Assembly (NCBI GenBank): GCA_018607135.1
Contig: JABBCA010000024.1
Span: 1-37,116, forward strand
Length of the DNA stretch: 37,116 bases
Direction of reading: 5' to 3'
DNA from: Opitutales bacterium
Lineage (GTDB): Bacteria; Verrucomicrobiota; Verrucomicrobiia; Opitutales; Coraliomargaritaceae
Shown here: in pieces, positions 7,520 through 16,690 of the stretch
Layout of the letters: each line of letters begins with the position of its first letter
How positions within the stretch are numbered: the stretch's first letter is position 1
The notes under the pieces: model-generated
Seen by the model: only the letters and a program-made list of their open reading frames with translations
What the model was told of the DNA's origin: nothing
The model's database searches: none
Program-made: the position numbers and the translations under genes

Positions 7520-10051
7520 GGCGCCGATCTTTGTGGTTTCGGTAACGGGTGCCTGAGTAATGAGCTGAATCCAGTCGGCCATGATGCGGGCGCTCTCGCG
7601 AAGGTAGATATCGAATGCGGGTTCGTCTTCCTTATCTCCAGCTTCCTCTACGGGTGCTTCGGCTGTTTCAGTAGCTTTGCCAGTGATTTCAGCAACGATG
7701 CTTTCAGCTTTTTCCACGGCTTGGTCGATCGGGGTGCTTAAATTTTTACGTGAGATTTCATCCTGTTCTTCTGCGATCTTGAGTTTGAATTCTTCAATTA
7801 CGTAGTCGTCCTTGCTGAGTTCCTCGTAAGTATCATTGAGCTGCTCGACGTAGGATTGCTCGCGAATTTTTTTGTCGATGCGTGTCGCTAGATTGACGGA
7901 AATCTTTTTCTCTTCAAAGCGTTGGCGACGCCATTCGATCTGTTGCTTGAGAAATTGAAATTCTTCAAGTGCCTCTAGTCGTTCTTGCGTTCCTGCTCGT
8001 AGAGCGGCAACGAGTTTTGGGTCTTCAGGACTTGCGATATTTAGTTTTGTCCAATCATTCATCCATTTGACTGGTTTCACCTCATCCCAGACGAGCGCAT
8101 GTGGTAAGTCGTCTTCGCCAATGGGGAGAAATTCGTTTACAGAGGGTAGTGCGATATCTGAAGGCACGCCGCGCACTTGAGTCGAGCTACCTTGCGGTAG
8201 ATAGAATTGCTTGATTGTAATCTTGGATGCTACTGGACGTGTGTTTGGATCCGCAGGCGACGTCTTGAACCATGAAAACGCAGGGCGGTTGTTCATGTGA
8301 TAGACTTCCTGCACGGTGCCTTTGCCGTGTGTCGAACTGTTGCCCACAATCAATGCGCGGTCGTGATCTTGAAGGGCTCCGGCGACAATTTCGGAAGCCG
8401 AAGCGCTGAAGCGTGAGGTGAGGACAATCAGAGGACCTTCCCACTCGACACCCATTTCTCTGTCGGAGAGCACATCGGTGCGTCCGTCTTTATCACGCAC
8501 TTGCACGACTGGACCGATAGGAATGAAGAGACCTGCGAGGCGAACCGCTTCACTGAGTAAGCCGCCGCCATTCATGCGCAGGTCTAGAATGAGGCCTTCG
8601 GCACCTGCGGCGCGCAGCTTTTTGATCAGCTCACGAACATCATCGGTTGTTGTGGTGAGGGTATTACCTGCGCCGATGTTTCCATAAAAAGAAGGGAGTT
8701 CGATGACGCCTACGGGAATGGTTTTATTGTGATTTGCAGGAACACTGATGAGCTTTCCAGAGGCGAGGTTGGCAGTTAGTTTCACTTCGTCACGAAGTAT
8801 CGAAATATCTTTTCGAACGGAGGGATCAGCCGCATCGCCTGGGCGAATGAGAAGTCGCACAATGGTGTTTTTTTCACCCTTAATTTTACGCACGATGTAG
8901 CGCAGTTGCATATCGACAACGTCTTCGAACTCGCCGTCTTTGCCTTGGGCCACGCCAAGGATTTGGTCTTCTGGGTTGAGTAGACGGGATTCCTCAGCGG
9001 GTCCACCAGGGATGAGCTCTTTAATGGTGCAATAGCCATCGTCGTCTTGAAGGAGTGCCCCGATGCCCACGAAAGAATTCTGCACGGAGGAGTTGAAGCT
9101 TTCGAGTGTGTCCGCAGAAAGAAAAGTGGAGTGTGGGTCAAAGAGCTGAGTCATCGCATTGATGAAGGCTTCCTGGACTTCTGCGGACTCACGATCGAGT
9201 GTGTAGCCGAGGTTGCGCTCGTAGCGGCGGTGAATTTTTCCACGCGCCTCGTCGAGAATCTGAGCGGCAAATTCAGTGTCGTTTAGAAGCCGTTGAATTT
9301 TGGTTGGATCGAATTCATCTTTAGCGTCTTCATCGAAAATATCTGGATTCTTAGGTTTAAGGCTACTAATGCTGGTTTTTTTTGCATCGTCGGCTTCTAC
9401 GTATACTAGGTCGTCTTCTACTTTAATTGAAACCGCTTCACCCCCTTCAGTAGGTGTTTCGTCAGGTTCTAGTTGAGGGGCGTCTTCATCTTTCGCTTCG
9501 CTGGCTAAGGACATCATCTCATTGAGAAGCTCATATTTGAGACGTCGTTCCCAGAGATTATCGGCTTCAGCTTTTGTGGACGGCCACTCGGCCTCTCGGC
9601 GGTCTGGCGAAAAGGTTTCATCTACAGTGAAGTCAAAGTCTTGCTTTAAACGATCATAGACCCATGCGGTTCGCGCTTCGGCAGTATCACGGTAGCTTTG
9701 GTAAATTTCAAAGGCGGCATATAGGTTACCTTTCTTTAGGAAATCCTCCATCGCGCCTCCAAAGCGGAAGATAAAATCATCCATCTCGCTCCGCAGAAAA
9801 TACATGCGGCTGTAATCGAAGCTCTCAACATAGGCCTCGACGATTTCGGTGCCGTTGAGTGATTCCATGCTTTCTCTGAGATAGTGACGTGCATTGATGG
9901 TGTTGACGACCCAGCGTGTTTGGGAGGCCATTTCAGCACTTTGTGTGAGTTCCGCTTCGGCAGATGCGATTGAGAAACTTTGTGTGAAAAGGATTGCTGC
10001 CAGTGCAATACGCTTGGCTGGCTTTACGGAGATGGAAGGGAGACGGAACAT
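7514..10051 (-). CDS. Carboxy-terminal (tail-specific) protease, S41 family
   Basis: An 845-residue periplasmic protease of the Prc/Tsp type, which degrades or trims envelope proteins from the C-terminus. Residues 1-31 form a signal peptide (hydrophobic core [16 protein letters not shown]). An N-terminal helical region contains [16 protein letters not shown], typical of Tsp. A PDZ domain follows at about 320-380 ([20 protein letters not shown]). The catalytic region has the serine in [15 protein letters not shown] near residue 550 and the lysine in [10 protein letters not shown] near 575, making the Ser-Lys dyad. An acidic insertion rich in D/E is present near 185-245. The rhomboid protease gene ends three bases upstream, so both envelope proteases are co-transcribed. 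Confidence 0.92.
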   Translation of the reverse strand: MFRLPSISVKPAKRIALAAILFTQSFSIASAEAELTQSAEMASQTRWVVNTINARHYLRESMESLNGTEIVEAYVESFDYSRMYFLRSEMDDFIFRFGGAMEDFLKKGNLYAAFEIYQSYRDTAEARTAWVYDRLKQDFDFTVDETFSPDRREAEWPSTKAEADNLWERRLKYELLNEMMSLASEAKDEDAPQLEPDETPTEGGEAVSIKVEDDLVYVEADDAKKTSISSLKPKNPDIFDEDAKDEFDPTKIQRLLNDTEFAAQILDEARGKIHRRYERNLGYTLDRESAEVQEAFINAMTQLFDPHSTFLSADTLESFNSSVQNSFVGIGALLQDDDGYCTIKELIPGGPAEESRLLNPEDQILGVAQGKDGEFEDVVDMQLRYIVRKIKGEKNTIVRLLIRPGDAADPSVRKDISILRDEVKLTANLASGKLISVPANHNKTIPVGVIELPSFYGNIGAGNTLTTTTDDVRELIKKLRAAGAEGLILDLRMNGGGLLSEAVRLAGLFIPIGPVVQVRDKDGRTDVLSDREMGVEWEGPLIVLTSRFSASASEIVAGALQDHDRALIVGNSSTHGKGTVQEVYHMNNRPAFSWFKTSPADPNTRPVASKITIKQFYLPQGSSTQVRGVPSDIALPSVNEFLPIGEDDLPHALVWDEVKPVKWMNDWTKLNIASPEDPKLVAALRAGTQERLEALEEFQFLKQQIEWRRQRFEEKKISVNLATRIDKKIREQSYVEQLNDTYEELSKDDYVIEEFKLKIAEEQDEISRKNLSTPIDQAVEKAESIVAEITGKATETAEAPVEEAGDKEDEPAFDIYLRESARIMADWIQLITQAPVTETTKIGAL

Positions 10052-10054
10052 AAA

Positions 10055-11014
10055 TTATTTACTTAGAATATCTTTCGCTTGATCGAGGGTATTTTTTTCG
10101 TCGGCGTTCAGAGAGCCGAATCCGGAGGTGTTGATTTTGTCTAAAATGCGGTCGACTTCCCTTTGTAATTCATCGCGACTGCTACGGTTTACTTTGTATG
10201 TGATAGTAGGCTCTACTTTCTTTTTACGCTTTACCCATTCTGGGAGTTCGACGCTTGGGCGGCTACGGCTTGTATTAAAAAAGCTTCCAGATCCGTTATA
10301 AACGAAGCGATAAAAAAGCACCGCAGCAAAGATACCACCGAGATGAGAGCTGTGTGCAATGTTGGTAGTATTCGAGAGTTCAGAATATAAGCCGAACAGT
10401 GAGATGGTTAACATTCCCCAGAATACCCATAGTGATTTAATCGGAACCGGGATCGGTATGATCAGCAACTTTTTATTCGGCTGTGATAGGCAGAAAAATG
10501 AGACGATCCCAGCCACTCCAGCAGAGGCTCCGATGACTGGCTGTGCGTCTCCAAAATGAAAGAGTAGGTAGAGCAATCCGCCGATTAAAATCGAACCCAG
10601 ATAAAAATAGAGAAAGTGTGTTTTCCCGATGATTCGCTCCACGTGTCGTCCGATTAGATACAGGCACAACATATTAAATATGAGGTGTGCGAACGGGATG
10701 GGTATAAATAAAAACGAAGAGGTCGCACTGCTATGCAGGAATCCGTAGCTCAGGACGGTCCAAACCTTGAGTTCTTGAAACTGCAGGCCACTGAGTGCGA
10801 ACCATTCAGTTAGAAAATAGTTCCGACCACCATAGACGGGAAACAATACATTGAGGAGGTTTTGTAGGACAAAGACTCCAATCGTCACCATGAGGAGTTT
10901 AGTGACGATAGTTGTGTTTTGTGCAACCGGCTCGGAAGGCTGGCGCATGTATGAACGGTCGTAGAGCATTAAGAAATCTAAAAGCGATGTTTTGGGCTTA
11001 CTTAAAAGACCCAT
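10055..11014 (-). CDS. Rhomboid-family intramembrane serine protease
   Basis: A 319-residue membrane protein with about six hydrophobic helices. It shows HLIFNMLCLYLIGRHVER after the second helix, the catalytic serine in VIGASAGVAG near residue 163, and the catalytic histidine in SSHLGGIFAA near 223. Rhomboids cut transmembrane segments within the bilayer. After the membrane domain there is a soluble tail (about 255-319) ending in ELQREVDRILDKINTSGFGSL, a conserved C-terminal extension seen in environmental rhomboids. The ATG at 11014 was chosen: AAGG lies a few bases upstream, while the frame extending to 11305 runs through the heptamer repeat and translates to HPASSIQ repeats, which are not protein-like. 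Three bases separate its stop from the S41 protease start. Confidence 0.88.
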   Translation of the reverse strand: MGLLSKPKTSLLDFLMLYDRSYMRQPSEPVAQNTTIVTKLLMVTIGVFVLQNLLNVLFPVYGGRNYFLTEWFALSGLQFQELKVWTVLSYGFLHSSATSSFLFIPIPFAHLIFNMLCLYLIGRHVERIIGKTHFLYFYLGSILIGGLLYLLFHFGDAQPVIGASAGVAGIVSFFCLSQPNKKLLIIPIPVPIKSLWVFWGMLTISLFGLYSELSNTTNIAHSSHLGGIFAAVLFYRFVYNGSGSFFNTSRSRPSVELPEWVKRKKKVEPTITYKVNRSSRDELQREVDRILDKINTSGFGSLNADEKNTLDQAKDILSK

Positions 11015-11063
11015 ACGATGCCTTGGTGTTCCGTAGTGCGCAAGCGCGCAGGCAAAAGACTTT

Positions 11064-11091
11064 TGAAGATCGAACGTCGAACGTCCAATTT
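11064..11091. repeat. Heptad-phased micro-repeat (CGAACGT)
   Basis: Four consecutive 7-base units: TGAAGAT, then CGAACGT twice, then CCAATTT. It is part of the non-coding leader between the rhomboid start and the ferredoxin gene and precedes a longer array of the same period at 11146. Confidence 0.55.
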
Positions 11092-11145
11092 TGAATAAAT
11101 GATGCTTTTTTCCTTTGAGAGTGCACTCGATTGGAAATCTGCCCT

Positions 11146-11201
11146 TGGATGCTGGATGCTGGATGCTGGATGCTGGATGCTGGATGCTGGATGCTGGATG
11201 C
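11146..11201. repeat. Tandem heptamer array, eight exact copies of TGGATGC
   Basis: Eight perfect head-to-tail copies of TGGATGC (56 bases), ending in a degenerate unit TCGATCT. It lies between the divergent rhomboid and ferredoxin genes. Perfect copies imply recent expansion by slippage, so copy number may vary between strains. Confidence 0.95.
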
Positions 11202-11261
11202 TCGATCTTCAGCCGCGCTTCTCCGCTTGACTCATAAAGGAAAAGTGCGATCTTGCGTGCC

Positions 11262-11498
<237 letters not shown>

Positions 11499-11523
11499 AT
11501 CGTTGAAGCACTATTCATTTTTT

Positions 11524-11555
11524 AAATAGCCCGTGAGTGATCACGGGCTATTTTT
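11524..11555. terminator. Bidirectional Rho-independent terminator
   Basis: A 13-bp perfect stem (AAATAGCCCGTGA / TCACGGGCTATTT) with loop GTGA. Ts continue on the plus side and an A-rich flank gives Ts on the minus side, so it can serve both the ferredoxin gene and the convergent LpxR-like gene. Confidence 0.88.
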
Positions 11556-11564
11556 ATAAGGAGT

Positions 11565-11582
11565 GCGGACATTTTTGTCCGC
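11565..11582. repeat. GGACA/TGTCC palindromic repeat, copy 2
   Basis: GCGGACA-TTTT-TGTCCGC, a 7-bp perfect stem with a 4-base loop, beside the terminator between the ferredoxin and LpxR-like genes. Confidence 0.7.
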
Positions 11583-11607
11583 GTTGTTGGAGTCCAGCGC
11601 TCGAGAG

Positions 11608-12663
11608 TCACCAAGGCAGCTGAATGCGGAACTGGATCGATCCAAATTGCTGGTTTTCATTTTGCCCCTCGAATTCATCACTACGGATCGTGCGAGATAG
11701 GCTGATATCGGCTTCTTTCCAGCGAAGACCGAAGCCGACGAGTAATTCTCCGACCAAAGGCTCGCGATCCACTCCCGTGTCAAAATCGCGAAAGACTGGA
11801 CCATCGAGTGAGATATCCTGCAACACCGCCGAAGCTCTGACTCCAGCAAAACCAAAGATGGAGTAGGGCGAGTCATTTGGTTTCTCATTGAAGAGTGCGT
11901 GGCCATAGCTACCGATTTGCACACGTGGGGTCGTATAACTTGCTGGTAGATGATACCCTGCCCGAAGAAGCGCGCCGAGGTAGGCATCAGTGCGAAGGTT
12001 CCCAAGAGCTGCGCCCCATTCAGTGTAACCGTCGACCTCGATTGGCCAATCACTGGTCCATGTATCGAGTTTCAGTTGACGTTTGTGATCGAAGTGAAGG
12101 TTTACGGTCAGTTCTCCAGGCACTTGGCTGTCCCAACCTTGGAAAGTCGGACTGTCAGATAAATGCTCGTGGATCCATGTTTGCGCGTCCTCCGCATAGC
12201 TATTCGTGCCAGTGGTGCCCAATGAGAGAGTGACGCTGCTCGCTGAACTTTCATTTTTGACGTGTAAGGAAAACTCTAGACCAAGCCAGCCTGCGTAGGG
12301 ACGCTCACCTTCCGGAGCGACAGGAGCACTTGGCTTGTCGGGAGTGAACATCAACTGTGTCAGGCCAATCCCCCAAGAGAATCGGTTCGAACCATCTTTT
12401 CGATAGCGGTAGTCATCGAATAATCCACTGCCTTCGGTGCCTGTCAGACGATACAGTCCTTTTTGTAGCCAGTTATGACTGGCTAGGTTGGAATCTAGAT
12501 CCTGTATGTAGGCAACACGTGCGCCGTTGGTGTAGTCACGGTCGGAGCCAGTGAGCAGATCATTGTCCCATTGAACTAGGAAACGCCCAAAATCAGGAGC
12601 TGCGTGAGCAAATAGAGGCGATAGACTACAGAAAACTGCGAGCAATTGCTTGGAAAAAGACAT
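11608..12663 (-). CDS. LpxR-like outer-membrane lipid A deacylase (DUF2219)
   Basis: A 351-residue outer-membrane barrel candidate. Residues 1-21 form a signal peptide ending AHA. The mature protein begins with the family hallmark [16 protein letters not shown] (N34, D35), followed by ERPYAGWL near 120-126 and AQTWIHEHL with H165. In Salmonella LpxR the corresponding Asn-Asp pair and His are part of the Ca-dependent active site that removes the 3'-acyloxyacyl group of lipid A. The protein ends in an aromatic residue (QLPW) with alternating hydrophobic strands, as expected for barrel insertion. The presence of the motif is clear; enzymatic identity is inferred. It is divergent from rsmG. Confidence 0.8.
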   Translation of the reverse strand: MSFSKQLLAVFCSLSPLFAHAAPDFGRFLVQWDNDLLTGSDRDYTNGARVAYIQDLDSNLASHNWLQKGLYRLTGTEGSGLFDDYRYRKDGSNRFSWGIGLTQLMFTPDKPSAPVAPEGERPYAGWLGLEFSLHVKNESSASSVTLSLGTTGTNSYAEDAQTWIHEHLSDSPTFQGWDSQVPGELTVNLHFDHKRQLKLDTWTSDWPIEVDGYTEWGAALGNLRTDAYLGALLRAGYHLPASYTTPRVQIGSYGHALFNEKPNDSPYSIFGFAGVRASAVLQDISLDGPVFRDFDTGVDREPLVGELLVGFGLRWKEADISLSRTIRSDEFEGQNENQQFGSIQFRIQLPW

Positions 12664-12726
12664 TGCGTCACATTTTTGGCTTTAATCACACTCGTCAATC
12701 GAGGATTCCTCACTATCACACTACTT

Positions 12727-13383
12727 ATGCAATCCATACGTGCTCAATTTCCAAACGTCTCTGACGAAACTTGGCCTATTTTAGAAAAGTGGGCAGTGCT
12801 CCTGCGTGAATGGAATGAGAAGATTAATTTAATCTCTCGTAAAGATATCGAGCACCTAGAAGAGCATCACCTGTCGCATTGTTTAGAAATTACAAACCAT
12901 TTAAAGCTAATGAATGGAGCACGGGTAATGGACGTCGGCACGGGTGGAGGCTTTCCTGGTATCATTATGGCGATTTGCTATCCACAAGCTCAGTTTACTT
13001 TAATTGATTCGATCGGTAAGAAAATCAAGGTCGTGCAAGACCTCGTGGATCAGCTGGGTTTGAAGAATGTGGAAGCGAAGCAAACACGCGCTGAGCAGAT
13101 TAACAAAGAGTTTGATTTTATCACAGGCCGCGCAGTAAAGAACCTGCCGGAATATTTTAGTTGGATTAAAGGCAATGTCCGCAAGGGACAGCGTAACTCG
13201 ATTCCTAATGGAGTTCTCTACTGGAAAGGTGGAGATATGGATGACGAACTGGACGCCTTGGGGATTCGGCCGCGCAAAGTCATCAACCTCGAAAAGACTT
13301 TTAGCGATCCATACTTTGAGAAGAAATATATTCTGCATTTTGATGCCCGCGATGTGCCTCGTGCACGTAAACCGAAGCTATAG
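12727..13383 (+). CDS. rsmG: 16S rRNA (guanine527-N7)-methyltransferase
   Basis: A 218-residue AdoMet methyltransferase that modifies G527 of 16S rRNA. The family N-terminus is visible as [25 protein letters not shown]. The AdoMet loop is [13 protein letters not shown] (about 73-85), followed by the acidic strand [16 protein letters not shown] and the motif [12 protein letters not shown]. The ATG at 12727 was chosen; the frame extends to 12646 but that part overlaps the divergent LpxR-like gene and looks unlike the family. The 63-base gap before it serves both divergent genes. Confidence 0.93.
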   Translation: MQSIRAQFPNVSDETWPILEKWAVLLREWNEKINLISRKDIEHLEEHHLSHCLEITNHLKLMNGARVMDVGTGGGFPGIIMAICYPQAQFTLIDSIGKKIKVVQDLVDQLGLKNVEAKQTRAEQINKEFDFITGRAVKNLPEYFSWIKGNVRKGQRNSIPNGVLYWKGGDMDDELDALGIRPRKVINLEKTFSDPYFEKKYILHFDARDVPRARKPKL

Positions 13384-13423
13384 ACTATAATTTCTCTTGC
13401 GTTAGTTCCTCTTTCGGCGCGTC

Positions 13424-14320
13424 ATGGGCTTTCTTGTGATGCGTTTACTCTTTCTTTCAGCAGCCGTATTTGTTGGCCTCCACACATTATGTTTCCTGCA
13501 TGCGTATGACGCTGATGCATCGGGAGTGAGCGATGTGTATGAGCAGATTCATGGGCAAGTGTTGCCAGCTGCTGGAGACGCCGATTTCGATGGGCATAGC
13601 AATTATCTAGAATCCTTGTTCGGTTCGAACCCTTTGGATGCGACGGATCCAGGGAATCTCAATTTTTCGGTATTTGGCAATAGTGCCACGATGACGATTC
13701 CGAGTCAGATGGGGCTTCGTTATCGGATTGAGTCCAAGCAAGACTTGGCGGCTCCGACATGGGATGGCATTGGTGTGTATGAGGTGTCTGACGGCATCGC
13801 AGGCGAAGCAATTTTTGATATCACCGATATTTCAGCTGCGTTTTTCCGTGTCGGCTTAGCACCACCGCTCAATTCCGACGACGACGAGCTGAACGACTGG
13901 GAGGAAGCGCAGCTGATGACGAATCCATTGCTTTCCGATTCCGATGGAGATGGCTATATCGATAGTGCCGAGTTCGGTAGCGGCAGTGACCCGACTGAAG
14001 GCGCATCTTTACCGCCTGAAATCATTGCCAATGCTTGGTCGCAGCCAGTCGCGATTCAAAACGATGCGGCTCCGGTGGTGTTTTACGGCGAAGGTTGGTC
14101 TGCGCCAATCACGATCCAGAATCTATCCGCCCCGATCGATTTTTTCGGTGAAGTTTGGTCTGCGCCGACAACTGTAGTGAATGTGGCGGCTCCGATTGAT
14201 CTCTATGGTGAAGTGTGGTCTGCCCCGATTACTGTGCGCAATGATGCACTTGCCGTTTCCAGTCTTTCCGAAGTGTGGTCTGCACCGATCCTCGTGCGTA
14301 ATGACTATACCCCCGAATAA
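13424..14320 (+). CDS. Secreted protein with Ca-binding-like motifs and WSAP tandem repeats
   Basis: A 298-residue exported protein of unknown function. A signal peptide covers about 1-27. Two Asp-rich segments follow (GDADFDGHSNYLESLFGSNP near 46-65 and SDSDGDGYIDSAEFGSGSDP near 170-190), resembling the calcium-binding loops of thrombospondin type 3 or dockerin-like repeats. A beta-rich middle region separates them. The C-terminus (about 205-298) is five 20-residue repeats with the pattern WSAPITxxNxxAPIDxxGEV, the last one truncated. No sorting signal ends the protein. An in-frame ATG at 13439 is an alternative start. The next gene starts 27 bases downstream and is also exported, so the two probably form an operon. 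Confidence 0.65.
   Translation: MGFLVMRLLFLSAAVFVGLHTLCFLHAYDADASGVSDVYEQIHGQVLPAAGDADFDGHSNYLESLFGSNPLDATDPGNLNFSVFGNSATMTIPSQMGLRYRIESKQDLAAPTWDGIGVYEVSDGIAGEAIFDITDISAAFFRVGLAPPLNSDDDELNDWEEAQLMTNPLLSDSDGDGYIDSAEFGSGSDPTEGASLPPEIIANAWSQPVAIQNDAAPVVFYGEGWSAPITIQNLSAPIDFFGEVWSAPTTVVNVAAPIDLYGEVWSAPITVRNDALAVSSLSEVWSAPILVRNDYTPE
14036..14320 (+). repeat. 60-bp tandem coding repeats (4.75 units)
   Basis: Units start at 14036, 14096, 14156, 14216 and 14276, each opening with TGGTC(T/G), encoding Trp-Ser. The 20-residue unit is WSAPIT-x-x-N-x-x-A-P-I-D-x-x-GEV. The units are diverged at DNA level, so the array is not a very recent expansion. Confidence 0.85.
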
Positions 14321-14347
14321 AATACCTTTAAACCAAACTAGATACTT

Positions 14348-15415
14348 ATGAGTGATTTACTTAAACCCTTTCTTTTTGCGGCGTCTTTCGTGGCGATCTC
14401 TAGCCAAACTCAAGCCGCCTTTGATTCGGGCTCCGATGAAAGTGATGGCGCTCTTGTTATTGCTGGAAATCAAGGAAATGTGGTTTTTGATCCTGATGCT
14501 TTTAACCCTGTGTTGGATGCTGATCGCGATGGAGTGTATCATTTTACAACTATATCCGTTGGTGCAGGAACCACACTACGGTTTCGTGCGGATGTAATGG
14601 GACACAAGCCAATGATTTGGTTGGCCTCTGGGGATGTTATCATCGATGGGCAGCTTGATTTAAGCCAAACTTTTGATGGCAATATACCTGGAGCTGGTGG
14701 ATTCTATGGCGGGATAAAAAATGGTGTTGCCGACGGCCAAGGACCGGGAGGAAGTGCTGCCGATACAGATCCAGCTTTTGCAGACGAAAGTCATGTAAAT
14801 TCATATTTAATCCCTCTAATCGGAGGTTCGGGTCGTGGTGCAGATACAGATGCATTTAGCAATGCAGATGGCGTATCTGGAGGTGGTGCCATGTTGCTCG
14901 CATCATCTGGAGAAATTCAGCTGAATGGCTTGGTCTATGGATTCTCAGATTTTGATAAAAGCGGAAATTTGCGACTCGTGGCGAATACGATTTCAGGGTC
15001 TAACTCCGTAAGCGGGTGGAATGTTCTTAGAATCGAAGCGTTCCATCATAATTACACCTTCTCTATAGATGCTAACCAAGTGATCAAGACGCGTCCTGGG
15101 GTTCTGTTGCCAACGAATCCAATAAAGATCACATTAGTGGATTCTGTTTCTGTGGATAACACAAAACCAGGCGCGAATAAAGGCGTAGCAGATGTGACGA
15201 TCAATGATGGCAATGCAGTGACGGTGCAGGTTGACTGCGTTGGCATTCCACCAGGCACACCGATTCGTGTGGTCGGTTGGAACGATACAGTCGGTAAAGT
15301 CGAAGCGACGACTACTGGCTTGGTTGGAACCGTTGAAGCGTCGTCAGCGACTTGCACCATGGTGATCCCGACTGGAAATACGACCTTTATGGCACAGGCC
15401 GTATTGGCGCCTTAG
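14348..15415 (+). CDS. Secreted protein, unknown function
   Basis: A 355-residue exported protein. Residues 1-23 are a signal peptide (LFAASFVAISSQTQA). The N-terminal mature part has phrases common in secreted beta-helix proteins (GNVVFDPDAF, FTTISVGAGTTLRF, ASGDVIIDGQLDLS), then a Gly-rich stretch (about 110-180). The C-terminal 120 residues look like one or two beta-sandwich units with two cysteines (VDCVGIPPG, ATCTMVIP) that may pair. No anchoring signal was seen, so it may be released or attached through partners. It follows the WSAP-repeat gene closely. No named family was recognised. Confidence 0.6.
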   Translation: MSDLLKPFLFAASFVAISSQTQAAFDSGSDESDGALVIAGNQGNVVFDPDAFNPVLDADRDGVYHFTTISVGAGTTLRFRADVMGHKPMIWLASGDVIIDGQLDLSQTFDGNIPGAGGFYGGIKNGVADGQGPGGSAADTDPAFADESHVNSYLIPLIGGSGRGADTDAFSNADGVSGGGAMLLASSGEIQLNGLVYGFSDFDKSGNLRLVANTISGSNSVSGWNVLRIEAFHHNYTFSIDANQVIKTRPGVLLPTNPIKITLVDSVSVDNTKPGANKGVADVTINDGNAVTVQVDCVGIPPGTPIRVVGWNDTVGKVEATTTGLVGTVEASSATCTMVIPTGNTTFMAQAVLAP

Positions 15416-15421
15416 TCGCGT

Positions 15422-16003
15422 TTACTTCTGAGCCTTTAAAAAGTCTCGGCTGCCGCGTTTGATCTTTTTGATGCGGGATTCCATTCGCTTGAGGTCGCGC
15501 TTGTCCATGCGGTCGGTGAAGAGCTTGCCGTTGAGGTGATCGACTTCGTGTAGGACGCAGCGTCCTAGGAGTCCGTCAGCTTCGAGGATGTGTGGGTTGC
15601 CTTCGGTATCTTGAAACTCGCAGCGCACTCCGATGGGGCGGGTGACTTTGCCGTTCACTCCTGGAAAGGAGAGACAGCCTTCTTCGTAAACGTCTTGAGT
15701 CTCATCGATGATACTGACCTTCGGGTTGATGATCGCCATTGGCATGATCAAATCGAGTGGTGGTTGCTTGCCGTCGAAGGTGTAATTGTATGGGACTTCG
15801 GCACCTTCGGGCGGGCGCACGTCGAGCACACAGATTTGCAGCGCAAGGTTGACCTGCTGCGCGGCTAGGCCGATGCCATCTTCATCATACATCGTATCGA
15901 CCATGTCGTCGGCAAGTTGCGCGAGATCGGCGTCAAATTCAGTGAGTGGTTTGCCGACTTTGCGGAGGATGGGTTCGCCGTATTGGGTGACTCGGAGGAT
16001 CAT
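15422..16003 (-). CDS. def: Peptide deformylase
   Basis: A 193-residue metalloenzyme removing the N-formyl group from new proteins. All three family motifs are present: GIGLAAQQ at 43-50, EGCLSFP with metal ligand C110, and HEVDH with H152 and H156 as ligands and the glutamate as catalyst. A loop of about 25 residues (63-88, PPEGAEVPYNYTFDGKQ) is longer than in E. coli. The gene is convergent with the secreted protein gene (six bases between stops) and lies downstream of the YkoF-like gene in the same direction. Confidence 0.95.
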   Translation of the reverse strand: MILRVTQYGEPILRKVGKPLTEFDADLAQLADDMVDTMYDEDGIGLAAQQVNLALQICVLDVRPPEGAEVPYNYTFDGKQPPLDLIMPMAIINPKVSIIDETQDVYEEGCLSFPGVNGKVTRPIGVRCEFQDTEGNPHILEADGLLGRCVLHEVDHLNGKLFTDRMDKRDLKRMESRIKKIKRGSRDFLKAQK

Positions 16004-16004
16004 T

Positions 16005-16039
16005 GAGGAGTGGGAAGTTGGTAGTGGATAGTGAGTCGC
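16005..16039. repeat. Heptad-phased micro-repeat between the YkoF-like gene and def
   Basis: Five consecutive 7-base units, GAGGAGT, GGGAAGT, TGGTAGT, GGATAGT and GAGTCGC, the first four all ending in AGT. They fill the whole gap between the two genes. Confidence 0.6.
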
Positions 16040-16040
16040 T

Positions 16041-16319
16041 TTAGCGGCGGCCGGATGCGCGGGCTGGGAGAGGAGCGATATTGCTCATGCCGACATTGAC
16101 GACAACTTTATGTTTCTTGGCGACTGCTTCGTAGGCAGAGCGAAGTCCTTTCCAGAGTTCATCAGCTTCGCCCCAGACGACAGTCGACATGGTGCCGGTA
16201 TCGCGTTCAAGGCCAGTCGCATCGAGTGCATCGAGATAGCAGTGCACAGCCTCGCGAATATTACCATCGAGTGAGTAAACAGAGATTTGAACGGAGATGA
16301 GTGGGTCGGTCTTTTCCAT
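16041..16319 (-). CDS. Thiamine/HMP-binding-like protein (YkoF/MTH1187 type)
   Basis: A 92-residue protein from the ATG at 16319. The pattern ISVQISVYSLDGNIREAVHCYLDAL at the start, then GTMSTVVWGEADELWKGL, then VVVNVGMSNIAP matches the small ferredoxin-fold domain of YkoF and MTH1187-like proteins, which bind thiamine or its pyrimidine moiety. Here there is one domain only. Longer frames extend to 16463 but pass through heptad-phased repeats and are not family-like. The neighbour downstream is def, which gives no functional hint. The assignment rests on motif likeness alone. Confidence 0.6.
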   Translation of the reverse strand: MEKTDPLISVQISVYSLDGNIREAVHCYLDALDATGLERDTGTMSTVVWGEADELWKGLRSAYEAVAKKHKVVVNVGMSNIAPLPARASGRR

Positions 16320-16380
16320 AAGGTAAATGCATAATCGTAACTCTGTCTCTGTCCACACTGTCTTGAGCATATTTCGGAAG

Positions 16381-16443
16381 GCGGAGTTTGGAGTCAGAAG
16401 GTAGGAGTCTAGATCAGGGTGTGGAACAATGTCCGTGGAACAT
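16381..16443. repeat. Heptad-phased micro-repeat (GGAGT and GTGGAAC words)
   Basis: In 7-base register from 16381 the units GCGGAGT, TTGGAGT and TAGGAGT share an ending, separated by CAGAAGG. Further on, GTGGAAC recurs at 16422 and 16436, 14 bases (two periods) apart. Confidence 0.5.
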
Positions 16444-16499
16444 TTTAGATGATTGTAGATCAATTGCTTATGTGAATTTAGTGTGATTGGTTATGCGGC

Positions 16500-16527
16500 G
16501 TGGAACATTGACTGTGGAACAGTGAAA
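16500..16527. repeat. Heptad-phased micro-repeat (GTGGAAC)
   Basis: GTGGAAC at 16500 and 16514 with 7-base spacer ATTGACT, then AGTGAAA. The same GTGGAAC word occurs twice in the neighbouring array near 16422-16442, again with a 14-base step. Confidence 0.55.
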
Positions 16528-16690
16528 TCTACTTGGAGGGTTGCGCTCTGTCGCAACCGAGTTGGACAATTGTCGGGGAGGCAATGCGGCGACAGAGCAC
16601 CGCCTTCCGATGGCAAGTCCGAGTGAAGTTTTCATTGTAAAGCAGGTAATCATTAGCAAAAATACAACATATGATTAGTAATTATTATGC

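Larger units (their letters stand above)
16320..16690. other. Repeat-rich intergenic region upstream of the LuxR-type gene
   Basis: 371 bases with no gene, between divergent genes. It holds two heptad-phased repeats (16381-16443 and 16500-16527) and an inverted repeat GCTCTGTCGC (16545-16554) / GCGACAGAGC (16589-16598). Promoters for both flanking genes must lie here but no clear -35/-10 pair was seen. Confidence 0.5.

Noticed and set aside
11146-11201. Repeat array considered as CRISPR
   Set aside because: Units are 7 bases, directly adjacent and without spacers.
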